This document shows, in pieces, positions 10,639 to 22,600 of a DNA stretch of 64,000 bases; positions within the stretch are counted from its first letter, which is position 1, and every line of letters begins with the position of its first letter. Both the position numbers and the translations under genes were made by a program. Source of the DNA: Smittia aterrima (taxonomy: Eukaryota > Arthropoda > Insecta > Diptera > Chironomidae); assembly GCA_033063855.1 (NCBI GenBank), contig CP093829.1:5590243-5654242 (forward strand), given 5' to 3'. Below the pieces are notes generated by a model. It was not told the DNA's origin, did no database searches, and worked only from the letters and a program-made list of their open reading frames with translations.

Positions 10639-13600
10639 GTTGAGATTTCGAGATGTTGCCGCAATTGCACGAAATGAATTTAAAACGAGAAATTTAGTGA
10701 AAAGTTCGACTGATGTTCAAAAGATTTTCTGAAAAGTGTTAATGATGACGAGAGAATGATTACTAAGATCTGAAATTCAATTCAATTCAAAGTCGACAAC
10801 TACTCGATTTGTTTTCATTTCATTTTTTTATTTCTAATCAAAAAATTTAATTAATTCTTTAAATATTTCATCATTTGTCATTATTTTGTTACAGTTTTTT
10901 TTTCTTCGGGGACTGTTCACTCATGTTCATCATGATTTATGTCTCGCATTTTAGGTTTTCGCTCCTTTTTTTTTAATAAAATTTCTTACGGCTAAATACT
11001 TGTGTTTGTTTAAAAGATGGAATTCTTCTGTTTTTTGGGTTGTTTACTGTTCTTTTCATTATGGTCTACGATCATAATATTTCAAGTAATATCCTTTCTC
11101 TCAATTGTTTAGAGGTATCTGCTCTAAAGAGTTCTTTTGCGAGAAGGAAACAAAACGAGGAAGAAGATTAAAATCGCCTGTTGATAAACTTTACTGAAAA
11201 TTATAAAATTTAACGTTTGCTCTCTTTATCGTCGACGAACCTTTTTCCCTTTTTTGTTGATCGCTCTTTCATTTGCGTACACAAAAGCTTTTGCTTTACA
11301 GATCAAAATCAATCGTCACGCAATTCTCACTCGACCCCCCCAAAAACAAAATCATTCTCCTTTTGACTTTTAAATTCAACATCCCTCGACATTACGCTGC
11401 TCATCCCGACAGACGTTGGAATGTTTATGATTTAGCTCTGATGAAAAATTGATGAAAAAGCTTTTATCGTGCGCGACTTTTGACATTGAAACAAATTAAC
11501 GCACTCATGAATTCATAATGTGTAGCTCGTGAATTCGTAACATGAAAATATGAAAATAAAAAAAGAGTTTGGAGGAAAAATTTTGTTGAAAGGGTTGAGA
11601 CACATCAGAGGGATCAGGCGCCTTTGCGTGCGTAACATTAAATTTAATATTTTTTTTTCTCGTTTTATCACAGTTTTGTATGCGTTTGAATTTTCATTAT
11701 TATGCAAATTAAAATGTTACGCAATTGCATTTATCATTTGAGAGTTCGGGATGAGAGAGAGAGAGAGAGGGTTCAGAGTGTCGAGTCGTTCGATAAAAGC
11801 TTTTCTACAACTGTTTAGGGAAATCTCTTTTGAAAAAGTTTGCGATTTCTGGAAAGTTCAAAAACACGAAATGTTTGGAGAGTGGAGAAGCTTGACGAAG
11901 GTGTTTGGCTCAACATGAAAAGAAAATTTTACTTGTTGGGGAATTTTGCTCTTCGCTTTCAGTCTTTGGAAAATTGTTAAGCGATGTCTTCGTCGTCTTT
12001 CTGTCTCCAAGGATTTTTCTTCGCTTTTTGTTTTTGTTTAGTCAAGAGCAGCAAAAAGAGATTTCATTCGTCAAATCCCTTTCTAAATTTTTAATTAGAA
12101 ACTTTCAATTTATGTCTTTGCAAAGTATCATTAATTAAAATGTTCGTCGTCAACCTTTTGCCTCCGTCGCAATATCGACTCGTGCTTTCCTTATCGACGA
12201 ACATTATCATCAATGATATTTTTTTTTGCGTGCGAAAAGGGGTCGTGAGCTCCATACTAAGCGTTCGCTCGCGTTATCTAATTTACGATTCAGAGAAGAC
12301 GGAGAAAAACGTCGCTCGAAGACGATGGCAACGTGACTCATCGTTCCCTCTTGCTCACAACATTTAAAATTCGACGCGAAAGAAAAAAGAATTAAAATGA
12401 AATTGACTTGATTGTGTGTGCTTCTTCCCAAAGAAACTGCGGGGTTGAGTGTTTATCGATATTCAACCCAACTGCTTGCTTCTGCTGTTCGAAGAGTAGA
12501 GCGAGAAAAGCGGCAAAAGAAACGAGAGTCTCTGCGATAAGGTTGCTGCTTCTATTATTTATGATGTGAAAAGAAAAGGATGAAAGGAGAAAAGTACGAG
12601 CTTTATGATAAAAATGTGATGAGCTACCTCTCAATAGCTTTAAAAATTCATTGAAAGATGATAGACGCTTTCAACCAAAGCGAAATCGTTCTTCACCTTC
12701 AAACGCCGCGTTTCGAGTGAGAGAGAGAGAAGAGAGGGGAAAGTGAGAGAGAGCTTTTATTTCTTTAACTTTTTGCATGCTTGACTAAATCTATGTTTGG
12801 TAAAAAAGTAATTAATTTTCTTTTCTTCTTTGACTTATTCTTTATCACTAGTTTAAGTTTTTTTTTCTCAATAATTTTAATGGCTTATTAGTCGGAAGAA
12901 GAAACTAGATGAAATTCACTACAAGTTGGATGAGTTAATTCACCTCAGCTTCATGATATCTTTGCGTTGATCGACGTACTTAAATCATGATAAAAACTCT
13001 TCGATCTAAAACGAATTGCGATAAACGTTGTTTGAGCAAAGTTGAAATAAAATCTCTTTTTTCTTTTACGTATTTCAAGGGATTTCTCGCGCTAGGAAGA
13101 ACCCAATTTCTTTCAACTATTTTGCCACTTTTTTTTCGAATGATTTGCACAACTCTCTCAACAAAGTGATTAGCGGACAAATGAAGTCTCCCTCGAATAG
13201 AAAATCGAACTATTTTAGTATGATAAGTGGATTTCCCTTCTTTAAATTTGTTTCTACTCTACGTCACTACAGTTTTTACTTTTTTTCACTTTTTTTTTGA
13301 GATTTTCTTGTGTAAATTTTAATTCAATTTCCTCCTCTTGTTAAAAACTTGTCGTTAGTTATATTTTTGAAGCGAATAAATAATTCATTTTGTGTGTGTT
13401 GTGTGTGGGCGTTTTTCTCTTTTGCGCATTCATTAATTAACATGCGACTTTCGTCATCCTCTCGTTCACACCGCGAGCGATGACAATTTCTCTCGCTTTG
13501 ATGTATTTCACATTATTTAAGAAGCACTTTTAATTTTAATATATTTTTATTAATTGTTTTATGTGTTTTTTTATGATTTTTCTGTCATCTACAGTCTCAT

Positions 13601-15620
13601 TAATCATCGTCTCCTTTGACTGCGATCATCGAAGATTGGAAAAGAAAAATGCAAAAAGTTCTGTGACAAATTTTTCTCAAATTCAATACTTTTAAAGAAT
13701 TGTGATTGCAAATATTTTTCATCTATCCTCTCATGATATTTAAATTTACCTGATAAATATTTAAAGAAAATGTTTTTTTTTGAAGCGCAACTCTTATCTT
13801 AATTAAACGTAAGCTTCCTTCTTTTGTACGAATATCGTGGAACATATTACACAAGAAATATTGCAACGCAAATCGATTTCTAATGTCTGAGTGAGTTTCC
13901 AACTCGGGATCGCTCGTGAATTAACGTCGTCGTTGCCTTTTCTTCTCAAATGAATGCTCGTCATTAATTTAAACTTTACAGACTCAAACTTTAACGAAAC
14001 TTTCTATAATCGATACATGATCGTTAGACATTCATCAAGAGAATGAGCAAACTCTGAAACACTCACGAACGTCCGACTAATGAGAAAACTTATTTCCGAA
14101 AAAGCTCAAACATTAATGGAAAATATTTGAAAGCTCTCGAGAAAGATCTTCTTCAAATATTTAAAATTACTTTAACTTTTTTCTTTCTCTGTTTCTCAAT
14201 CAAATAAATGTTTAGTCGTAAGTTTGTTTGAGATTGTAAATTTAGTTTAGAGTTCAAGTTTTTTTTTTGTAGTTTTATCATTTAGATAGAGTTTAATCCC
14301 TTGTTTTTGTCTATATTACGAGTTTCCTTTCCAACTTGATTGATTAATGCAAATGTGTTGACTTTTATTGCTAACTTTCCTTTCATTCTTCTCCGCCGAT
14401 TGATTGATCGGAAGTCGGAAATCATAAAGAATCTCCTCAAATTGAGCCTAAAGCTTCTTTTATTTACAAAGTTTTTCTTTTCATTCTCAAAAACGAAAGG
14501 AGCGAAATGAAGTTTTCTTTTCGGGGGTTGGTGGACACATTAATCAGTCTGAAATCATGATATCGAATCATAAATCCTTACCAACTATTTACAAAACTAA
14601 ACACGACATAAAAAAATAAATGCCTTACAAAACGAAAGTTATTCTTCTTCTTTGGTATGATCAAAATTTATAACAATAAAGATATTTCGAATGAATTTAT
14701 GAGATTCGTGATTTGTTTTTAAATGCAACATTTTCTCTGTGTTTTTATCAACAATTTCGCTATAATCATTTTTTATATCAAATGAATTGTCATTCATTGC
14801 AGCCTCATGATGAAATTACTCAGATTTATATTGTACATCATACATGAGAAAGAGTTTGAGTGAGAGATTCTTGTGAAACGAGAAAAAAAAACTTTTCACT
14901 TTAATCTTCTTGTTCTTTCTTACTTTGTTGTCGTCGTTGTCGTCGTCGTCTGGCGATGATGTTAAAAGCACAGAGACGACTAAGGAAACTATACAGATTA
15001 CTTGAATTATTCTTCATTTGTTACTTCATATAAATAAAAGAGTTCGCCACATATCCACGACGTCATCTGGGAGTTCCCCTTCAGGCGAACTCTATCAATT
15101 TTTGTCTTATTTCATATTCGTACGACTAAGATTTTCCTAAGAGAGAAAATCTCTTCTTGTTTTTGAATTGTTCTCCCTTCATCGGATAAATGCTCGCAAT
15201 AAATATTCATAAATTTTGAAATGTCTAAAGTCAAATGAACTTGAACGAAAAGAAGTTTCTAGTAACAATAATATTTTATGTGTCAAATATTTCCGATATT
15301 TTACAATTCTATGAGAGTATGGAGTTAGAAGCTAAAGAGCGGAAAATAGCGAAGCTTGAAATCTTCATTACAAAAAGCCCACAAGACGAAGCCGATTTTA
15401 ATTAAAATCGAATACTCCGCGCCACCATTTTTTCATTTTCATTAACATTTCACTTTCTACAATTTCTCGAGGCTTGTGCAAAAGTTTTCCGTTTTAATCT
15501 TCAGGATTATTTGAGTCTCTCTCTCTGTGTTTCCTCTTTTTTTTTACTTTTGTTCGTAAGCTTAGACGACAAACTTTCGCACAAATTCGAGATATTTTCT
15601 CTTCAAGAAATCGGAGACGA
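10639..15620. other. intergenic region between the TSSK-like gene and Sema1a
   Basis: About 5 kb of AT-rich sequence. The left part should hold the TSSK-like promoter. The right part probably holds the Sema1a 3' UTR, with minus-strand AATAAA words at 14459-14464 and 13546-13551 as candidate ends. Simple repeats occur (a GA run near 11,755, GT-rich near 13,390, a GTC run near 14,930). No open frame here looks coding. Confidence 0.4.
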
Positions 15621-16151
15621 CTAAAAATTCAGCACATCAAAGTCATTTTCATCGCTCGTTGAAGCCCTTCCGGTTGCTTGAGAACGATAATGATGATGAC
15701 GCTTCAGATGGAAGAGATTTTTAGCTTCAAGGCTTTTCGTGTCGTCACTGCCCGCGCTTCGGTCGCCGGCTAACTTCAAAAAGTATTTCTTCAATGACGA
15801 TGACTTACCGCCACTGCCACTCGACTTGTCTGTCGTCCCATAATTTATGTAATCATAATCGTCACTTCCAATGAAAGACGACGACGAAGTTCCATGCTTC
15901 TTATTGATCAGTTGAAACTTTTCGTTCAAGTTAACCAACTTTTGACCGCTGAAGCGACGTTTGCTTATTGAATGAAACTTTATCTTGCTCATGGGCGACG
16001 ACGACGTAGACTTCTTCGGTTGAAGTGTGTTTGCCATTGACTTTACTTTCGATGGTGACATTGAAGATTTGGGAAGAGAAGAAGTGGAAGCAGATGGTGG
16101 AGCTAAAGCTGATGAGTTCATCAGCGATGGCGGCGTAGTATTGAACTGCAA
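15621..16151 (-). CDS. open extension of Semaphorin-1a, in frame after its second stop codon
   Basis: Immediately after the TGA at 16152-16154 the same frame stays open for 176 codons and ends at a stop at 15621. The segment is rich in Ser, Pro, Lys and Asp (for example SDDYDYINYGTTDKSSGS, KYFLKLAGD) and ends DENDFDVLNF. Its base composition looks coding, unlike the AT-rich DNA beyond it. I recognise no domain. The bases just after the stop form TTGCAG, a possible splice acceptor. An exon starting at 16145 would be in phase 0 with the donors at 16740 and 16541. The segment could thus be reached by alternative splicing, or by readthrough of a TGA followed by T. Either way it would replace or lengthen the cytoplasmic tail of Sema1a. 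It could also be non-coding 3' UTR that is open by chance, but 176 codons makes that unlikely. Confidence 0.5.
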   Translation of the reverse strand: MQFNTTPPSLMNSSALAPPSASTSSLPKSSMSPSKVKSMANTLQPKKSTSSSPMSKIKFHSISKRRFSGQKLVNLNEKFQLINKKHGTSSSSFIGSDDYDYINYGTTDKSSGSGGKSSSLKKYFLKLAGDRSAGSDDTKSLEAKNLFHLKRHHHYRSQATGRASTSDENDFDVLNF

Positions 16152-16670
16152 TCAGTCTCGATAGATGTAACTACAATTCTTGGGGGATTCTTGTGGACTT
16201 GGAGAGCTTGGAGGCGCGGGACTAGAACTACTATTTGATAATGCTGGACTCGAGCCTGAGCCAGACGAGTTTTGTGGACTATCAGAACGATGGTGTACGT
16301 GTTGTCGGGGCGGCCTTCGCATTCTGTTGGTAGTACCATGAGAGCTATTGCTGTTGTTGTGATGGTGATGGCTCCTGTGATGCGAGTTCAAATTATTGCT
16401 TTTATCGCTATTGCTGCTTATAATATTCATGCTATGCTGTTGATTGTTGCTGTGATGATGATTATTTAAGTTATTCGATAAATTATTGGTTTGATTCATG
16501 TTTTGATTATCAGCCGCCCCATTCCCGTCTCAGAGATAAACCTTTTTGACGCTTCTCGTTGTTGAGAAACCATCGCGTCTGTAGTTCTCGCCTTGATGTG
16601 ATCGTAACGTGCCAAAGTTGTCACGTCCACGGAATCCATCTCGAGGTGGATTGTAGCCATCAGGCTGGAA
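16152..16670 (-). CDS. Sema1a: Sema1a last exon, cytoplasmic tail with an internal in-frame TGA
   Basis: The acceptor CTTGTCAG lies at 16671. The exon begins FQPDGYNPPRDGF and reaches RSVKKVYL, then TGA at 16530-16532. The same frame reopens through an Asn/His-rich stretch to RPPRQHVHHRSDSPQ and the conserved end ESPKNCSYIYRD, then TGA at 16152-16154. From memory, Drosophila Sema-1a ends in this same way. The likely link is a 105-base intron, 16437-16541, with a weak GTTTAT donor and a CAACAG acceptor. It keeps phase and removes the first TGA; if retained, the protein stops at VYL. Readthrough is the alternative. Confidence 0.82.
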
Positions 16671-19600
16671 CTGACAAGAAGAGAAAGAAGATTTTTATTA
16701 GAAACAATTTTTGTCAATCAAACTTTTTTCGTCTCTTACCTGGAATAAAGTTTCAGAATTGACTCCGCCATGATGATGTCCCATCATTGGCTTTCTCAAT
16801 GTGCTTTTTGGCGAGCCCATTTGTGGTTGATGCATTTTGTTAGGGTTTGGAGGTTGAGGCAGTAAAACAGGCTCAGCATAAGTAACTTCTTCAACTTGTG
16901 GCAGTAATTTCGGTTCGGTTTGTAAGCTAATTAAGAAGAGATAATAAATTAACTTCGCTTCACATAAATCTCAATTATTTCTCACCGATTGATGTTTGAT
17001 CGTTGTTCAAAGTACTCATACTCAGTGTCGGGATAGGGAAGGTTATCGTCCTCATCTTTGTGGCATCGTCGACCACAGAAATAGCCGGTAATAAAGCCAA
17101 CAAGAAGCGCAAAGATTGCGGCTGCCAAGACAGCCATAACAACTGTCTCGACCGTGTATTGAGCATTTATCGCATCAGCTGTTATCTGTGGTCCACCAAC
17201 TCCACCGTCATAACTCTTGTCCTGCATAACTTCTTTTCCATTCCTCATATCGAATTCATCGCGATAACCTTGAGAACGGAATCAAATAACTTTTTATATT
17301 TCCGACAAAAACTTAAACACAAACCTTTCTGAGATTCGATGTTTGTTTCTTTTCCCGTCGCTCCCGTCTTTCCAGAAGGACATGCCGAATGTTGACCTGT
17401 AGCGACTTGGGAGTAGAAGTACGTCTCGTCTGTCCATCGAGGAGCTCCATGCGAACGACATTTACCAGCAATTTTATCCCAAGCGCAATATGGATCTTGT
17501 AGAGCGACACAGTCACTGGAGGATAGAAATGTTTGAAGTTAATTAAGATTGTCATGGACATGGCTGAGCAGTAATTGAGAGGGTGTGTCTCGTACCTGCA
17601 ACTGTTTATCTTCTCGCTGTTACATCGATGCAAGGGAATAGCAAGAATTTGACTGTCTGTGACGATGATCAATTTGCCGTCATCGTAATTAGAGTCCTTG
17701 GGTTGATCTGGAAGGGAAACAAGAGAAGAACATTAAATCAAACACAATCAGGAAACTTTGAAATTCGTTTTAGACGAGAAGCGAACAATTGTGATTCGCC
17801 TTGTAATCTCCGTTAAAGTCATTTTCTTCATCTTAAGATTTTACACTTCATTTGATTCGAAAGCGATTGAACAATCGAAAGAAAATATCGATAATTCGAG
17901 TCAGAGAGGGAACGAGATTTCTCGTGTAGCAAGCTCCCCAATCATTATTTCCCTTCCTGGACCCAAAAGAAAAACGAAAGGGACGAGAGAAAACTTTCGG
18001 TTTGTGTGTTCAACCAATCCACCCTTCATTTATCACAGTTTTTATCTCAATTGGCCATTATTGTATTGATCAAATCTAATAATTTATGGTTCAGATTTTC
18101 TCGGCTCTTCTTGTAGCCTTCGCTCATTTTCTTCGCAGCGTCTTCGTGATGTTCATTGAACAATGAAAGCTGAAAGTTATAGCGAGAGCAGAGACGAGAA
18201 AGAGGAAAAAAAAGAAAATCATGCAAAATAACAAAATGTTTGCTGCTTAAAATGAGAACTTCTCATTTAATATGTGTGAGCATCGTTCGCCTCGAGAGCT
18301 TTTTAAAAGCAATTTTATGTGTTTCTGTTTTTCAGTACGGCTCGAGGGTGAAAGGGGGGCCCACAAACGAACTCAAATCAACTCAACTAGCAGCGTGGGG
18401 TGAATTCATCGAGCAAAGCCATTTTTCGGGAGAGGAAAAAAGCTGAAAGGCAAACATGATTCAATATTTTTTAAAAACATCACATCAGACACAGCAGCTT
18501 TCCCGATGCCAGCTGCAGGTTCTCCCAAGCGAAACAGTTTAATACACATTTGATGTAGTCGGTTGAGCTTTCTGCAAACACTCGCAAATCTTTCCTTATT
18601 TACTGTTTTGCCATCTTTTTCTTCTTCGAGTGAAACAAAATAAATTTTCTCGCCAGATGCATTTGAAAAATAAACCACAAGTCAATGTCAGAAGTTTTAC
18701 TGGAGCTGCTGCTGTTGGTTGGCTTGGGTTTCTAACAACTCTTCGCCCTTCTCTCTCACAGTTGCTGTTGTTACCACCGCACACGTTTCTAGGGCAAACG
18801 AGGATCTCGAGTGTACGAGAAAATTTAAAAGTCATTTGGGGGTTCACATGTATCCTCCGAAATAATGAACGAACGATCATCATCGGGGAAAATGCTTCAG
18901 CTGCTTCAGCGAAATCCGATACAAACTTTTATATTTTTTGGAAAAGTTGTCGACAGATTTAAAGCGAGTCGTTAATTAAAATATTGAGTTTCGATATTCG
19001 ATACAAATTGAGACAAACAAAAGTTTCCCGCCGTTGTTCGATGAATTGATAGAAAATTAATATTCATTAGTAAATTTAATATTAAATTTGCTTTGGGAAT
19101 TGAAAGCTTTCGAGTCGTCCCACCGAGCGAGCATTTCAAAGCTTAATACTTTATTCAAATGATAATTTAAAGCCTTTTTCCGGATTTCCTAAAACTTTGG
19201 GTTGGAAATAATCTCAGAAGATAAATCTAGCCGTTGACCTCTCCTTCCTTTTCTCTCCTAATCGGGTGATGCTTAATGAATTTGCAAAATGCTGAAGCAA
19301 GCGAAGCAAACTGACCATGTAACATCTGAAATATATTAGATTTCTCTTGGCAACTTCCAAAGAAAATCAATCTCCCTCAACGGTTGCGCCATCATCATTT
19401 CTGATGCTTGTTCCTTACTTAAGACAACAAATCATGAATTATTCTCAATCCGAGACAAGATAGAAACTTTTTTTTGTGTGTTCAATGTCTTCCCCTACCT
19501 GAAGACTAAGTAAAGTTTAATGAGATAATTTTTCAGCGACGGAGATTACTTGACAGCGTTTCCGCTGAACTTTCAGTTTGCTCAGCTCTTCTCAGTTTCG

Positions 19601-22600
19601 TTAAACGAAAATTTTCTTTTTTTCATCTTAATCATTAAAGTTTCTTAACGTCTCAGTCAATAAATGGATCAAATTATAATCAAACTCTCTCGCTCGAGTT
19701 TGAAGTCTTTTAATGAGTTCCAGGGATGACGATGGTGAAAATTAGTTTTGCTAATTCAATTATTCGATGCTGGAAATATTTGACGTTTCACAAACATTTT
19801 AATTAAGTTTGCAGCCTTTTCCTTTTGTGGCGAGGCTTCAAATTTTATTGAAAATATTCTTTGAAATGAGATTTCCACCGAAAATACCTTCGAGGATTGC
19901 GTAATGAAATTGAACGAAGCCGAAAAGTAAGGGAAAGCTCCAAACAAACAGAATTAAGAGGCGAAAGCTTCCGGTGAATAAAAAAGTTTCGGGAATTAAT
20001 AAATTTTGGCTTTATTTCATTTCTTTATTATCTCGAAGCGCTCGAAGGAATTGAAAGCGGCGGCGGTGGCAAGTGCTCGTTACACTTTTCCCAATTAGAT
20101 CAAAGCTTCCATCACTCAAGGAATTTGTATTGTGTAGTCGCTTTTATGACTTAATTTGCCATTCTCGCAGCGAAAGAAAGATTGTCGCACTTTTACGGAT
20201 TCAATTGCTCGAACTGAAATTGTGTTTCATCATCAATTAGAGGCGGCAAAAAAGAAGATGAGAGATTGTCTGATTCTCCATGATTCTCCCTTCTTTCCCT
20301 ATCTTGACGTACGAGTCGGCGAGTGATGGGGGGAAAGTTGGGAAAACTCTTTTTCCTCGCAGCTCCAGATGGAAAAGTTTTTCTTTTTATGTATAAAATT
20401 ATCTCTTCTTCCTCTTGTCTCTCGACTCGTCATCGTTCTGCTTAACGGTGAAGCCGAGCACAGAAAAAAACTAAATGAACAAACGAAAGACTCGAGCAAT
20501 TCAAATTAAATTAGAAATTATGTATTCTTAGTCCCGACTACTTTCGTGTACTTGCACACGTTTCGAGAGAGCGATTCAAAGGAAAGAGGGGAAGACGAAG
20601 GCAGAAAAGACATTTTTGTTCTTCTTCTTTGTGCGGAAAAGAATAAATTAGAGCAAGAAGAAGAAAACTTTTTCTTTTCTTTCATTTCTTTTCTCTTGGA
20701 GACGAGAACAATAGAAGGAAATTGATGACGTCATGTTCGAGAAATAAAGGAAATGTTTCCCTTTTTCCGCTTCATTTCTCCCGTTGTGACCATTTGACTG
20801 AATGATAATGTCCGAAGGGTGAGCGGCGTGATGAAAATTGAGAGTTTTCCGATACGATTTTCTCACTCTTTAGCTTGCTAATACTTTAAGACGTAACAAA
20901 TGTTTCTTTTCACATGACGTGAATGGATAAGAATCAGTTTTAAACTTTTTGATAAAACTCTTCCCTTGACTTCTTTGACTTGTCAGAGAAATATTTAATG
21001 ATACATCAAACTCACCATATTGCATTGTCCGAACAATCTTCAAGTTCCTAATTGGTTCGGGCTTCGCCAGCACATCAAGCTCTTCAATAACCACCGATGA
21101 CACTTTACTTGAGTCATCTGCTGATGCGGCATTTATTGTTTTCAGCACTTTTCCGTGATCTGCAGAAAAAAGGACGAAAAAAGAAATCGTTACAAAAAGA
21201 TGGGATTTGAAGCAAAATGACAATCAAAAAGTCAACATATTGAATTATATTAGATTTTTCTTCTCTCGCATTCTCTGACAACACATTTTGATGTTTTGTT
21301 CGAGACGAGAACGAGAGAAGCGTCGAAGCTAAAGGAATTTTCAATAAAAGTATTGAAAACTTTCTCCCACAAGAACATAAAACGTGGCATTGCAGAATTG
21401 AGTTGTGAAAAGTCGAAACGGTGTCGGGTGATATGTTCAGGCGCGCAGACAATTCGTACATGGCACGATGGAGTTTAAATTAAAAAAAAATCTATTGAAA
21501 TTCGTTTTTCCAAATGCTCGTAAAGTTTTGCTGAGAGTAACGACTTCAATTTGCGATGGAAACCTATTCAGAAGTTCACTGAAGTGTTGGCAGAGCTTTT
21601 AGATGCTCTGAGAAAATTTCATTGCAGATCAGAAAGCTTTTCATCGAGAGCAGCACAAAAAAAAAATTCTTTTGATGAAACTTTTTTTCTTTATGAAAAT
21701 GCGATTTCAATTTTTTCAGGATGAAAGCATCGGAAAATCGTTTGACATGATGCAATGCGGGGAGCAAGTGAAAAGGTATTCCAATTATGCTCTCAGGCCC
21801 CCCACTACACTACACACGCAATATTAGCCTTTCAATTGCTAGTTTTTGCAGCGCACCGTGTATTGCCAATTAAATGAAACTTGGCTTCGCATTTCAAAAG
21901 CTACAGCTATCAAATTTGCCTGCTTGTGTCGAGAGAATGTTTGAATAACAGTTTTTGGGTCACGCGAACGGATTTCTGTCAAATTGATAAAAAAAGAGTG
22001 AATTATGAATCAGTTGACTCGATCCCAAGTCTCTTACACATTTCGAGAACGTGCTCTTGGCTTCGTCATCAAAAGTGGACGAGGCGAGAGTGTTTATGGC
22101 AACATCAAAGTGCTCAACCATCAAAAAGGCTTCGGAAAATGATTTATGCACAATGTTTTATAGAAAACATTAATGGCAAAGTTTATTTAAATCATCCTAC
22201 ACATGTGCTTCTCGTAATGCGCTACATGCGGTAGCTCCTCCGAGTAAACTTCTTCTTTTCGAGATGTGGGTGGGGAGAAAGAGAGAGAACAGAAAAACTG
22301 TTATGATGACGAACTTTTTTGCAACCAATTTTGTTTACTTAATGGTTTGTTTGCCTGTTCGTAAATTCACAAGCGACGACTCTCATGCTCAATGTTTGCT
22401 TATGCTAAAAGTTTAATTGCTAATAAAAATGGTTTTAATTAGTTTTTAATTTAGAGACGCCTCGTGTTGGTTATTTTAAATGTTTCTGTTCAGTTTTAGT
22501 GGGAAGCAGTATCATTGCAGAATAAATTGTGAGGGAAAGGCAACAACCTTGTCAAGCAAGTTCAGGATTAATAAATCATTTTTCAACTTTAAAGAGTTTT

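Noticed and set aside
11750..14955. GA, GT and GTC simple repeats in the TSSK-Sema1a intergenic region
   Set aside because: Ordinary short microsatellites with no further structure.
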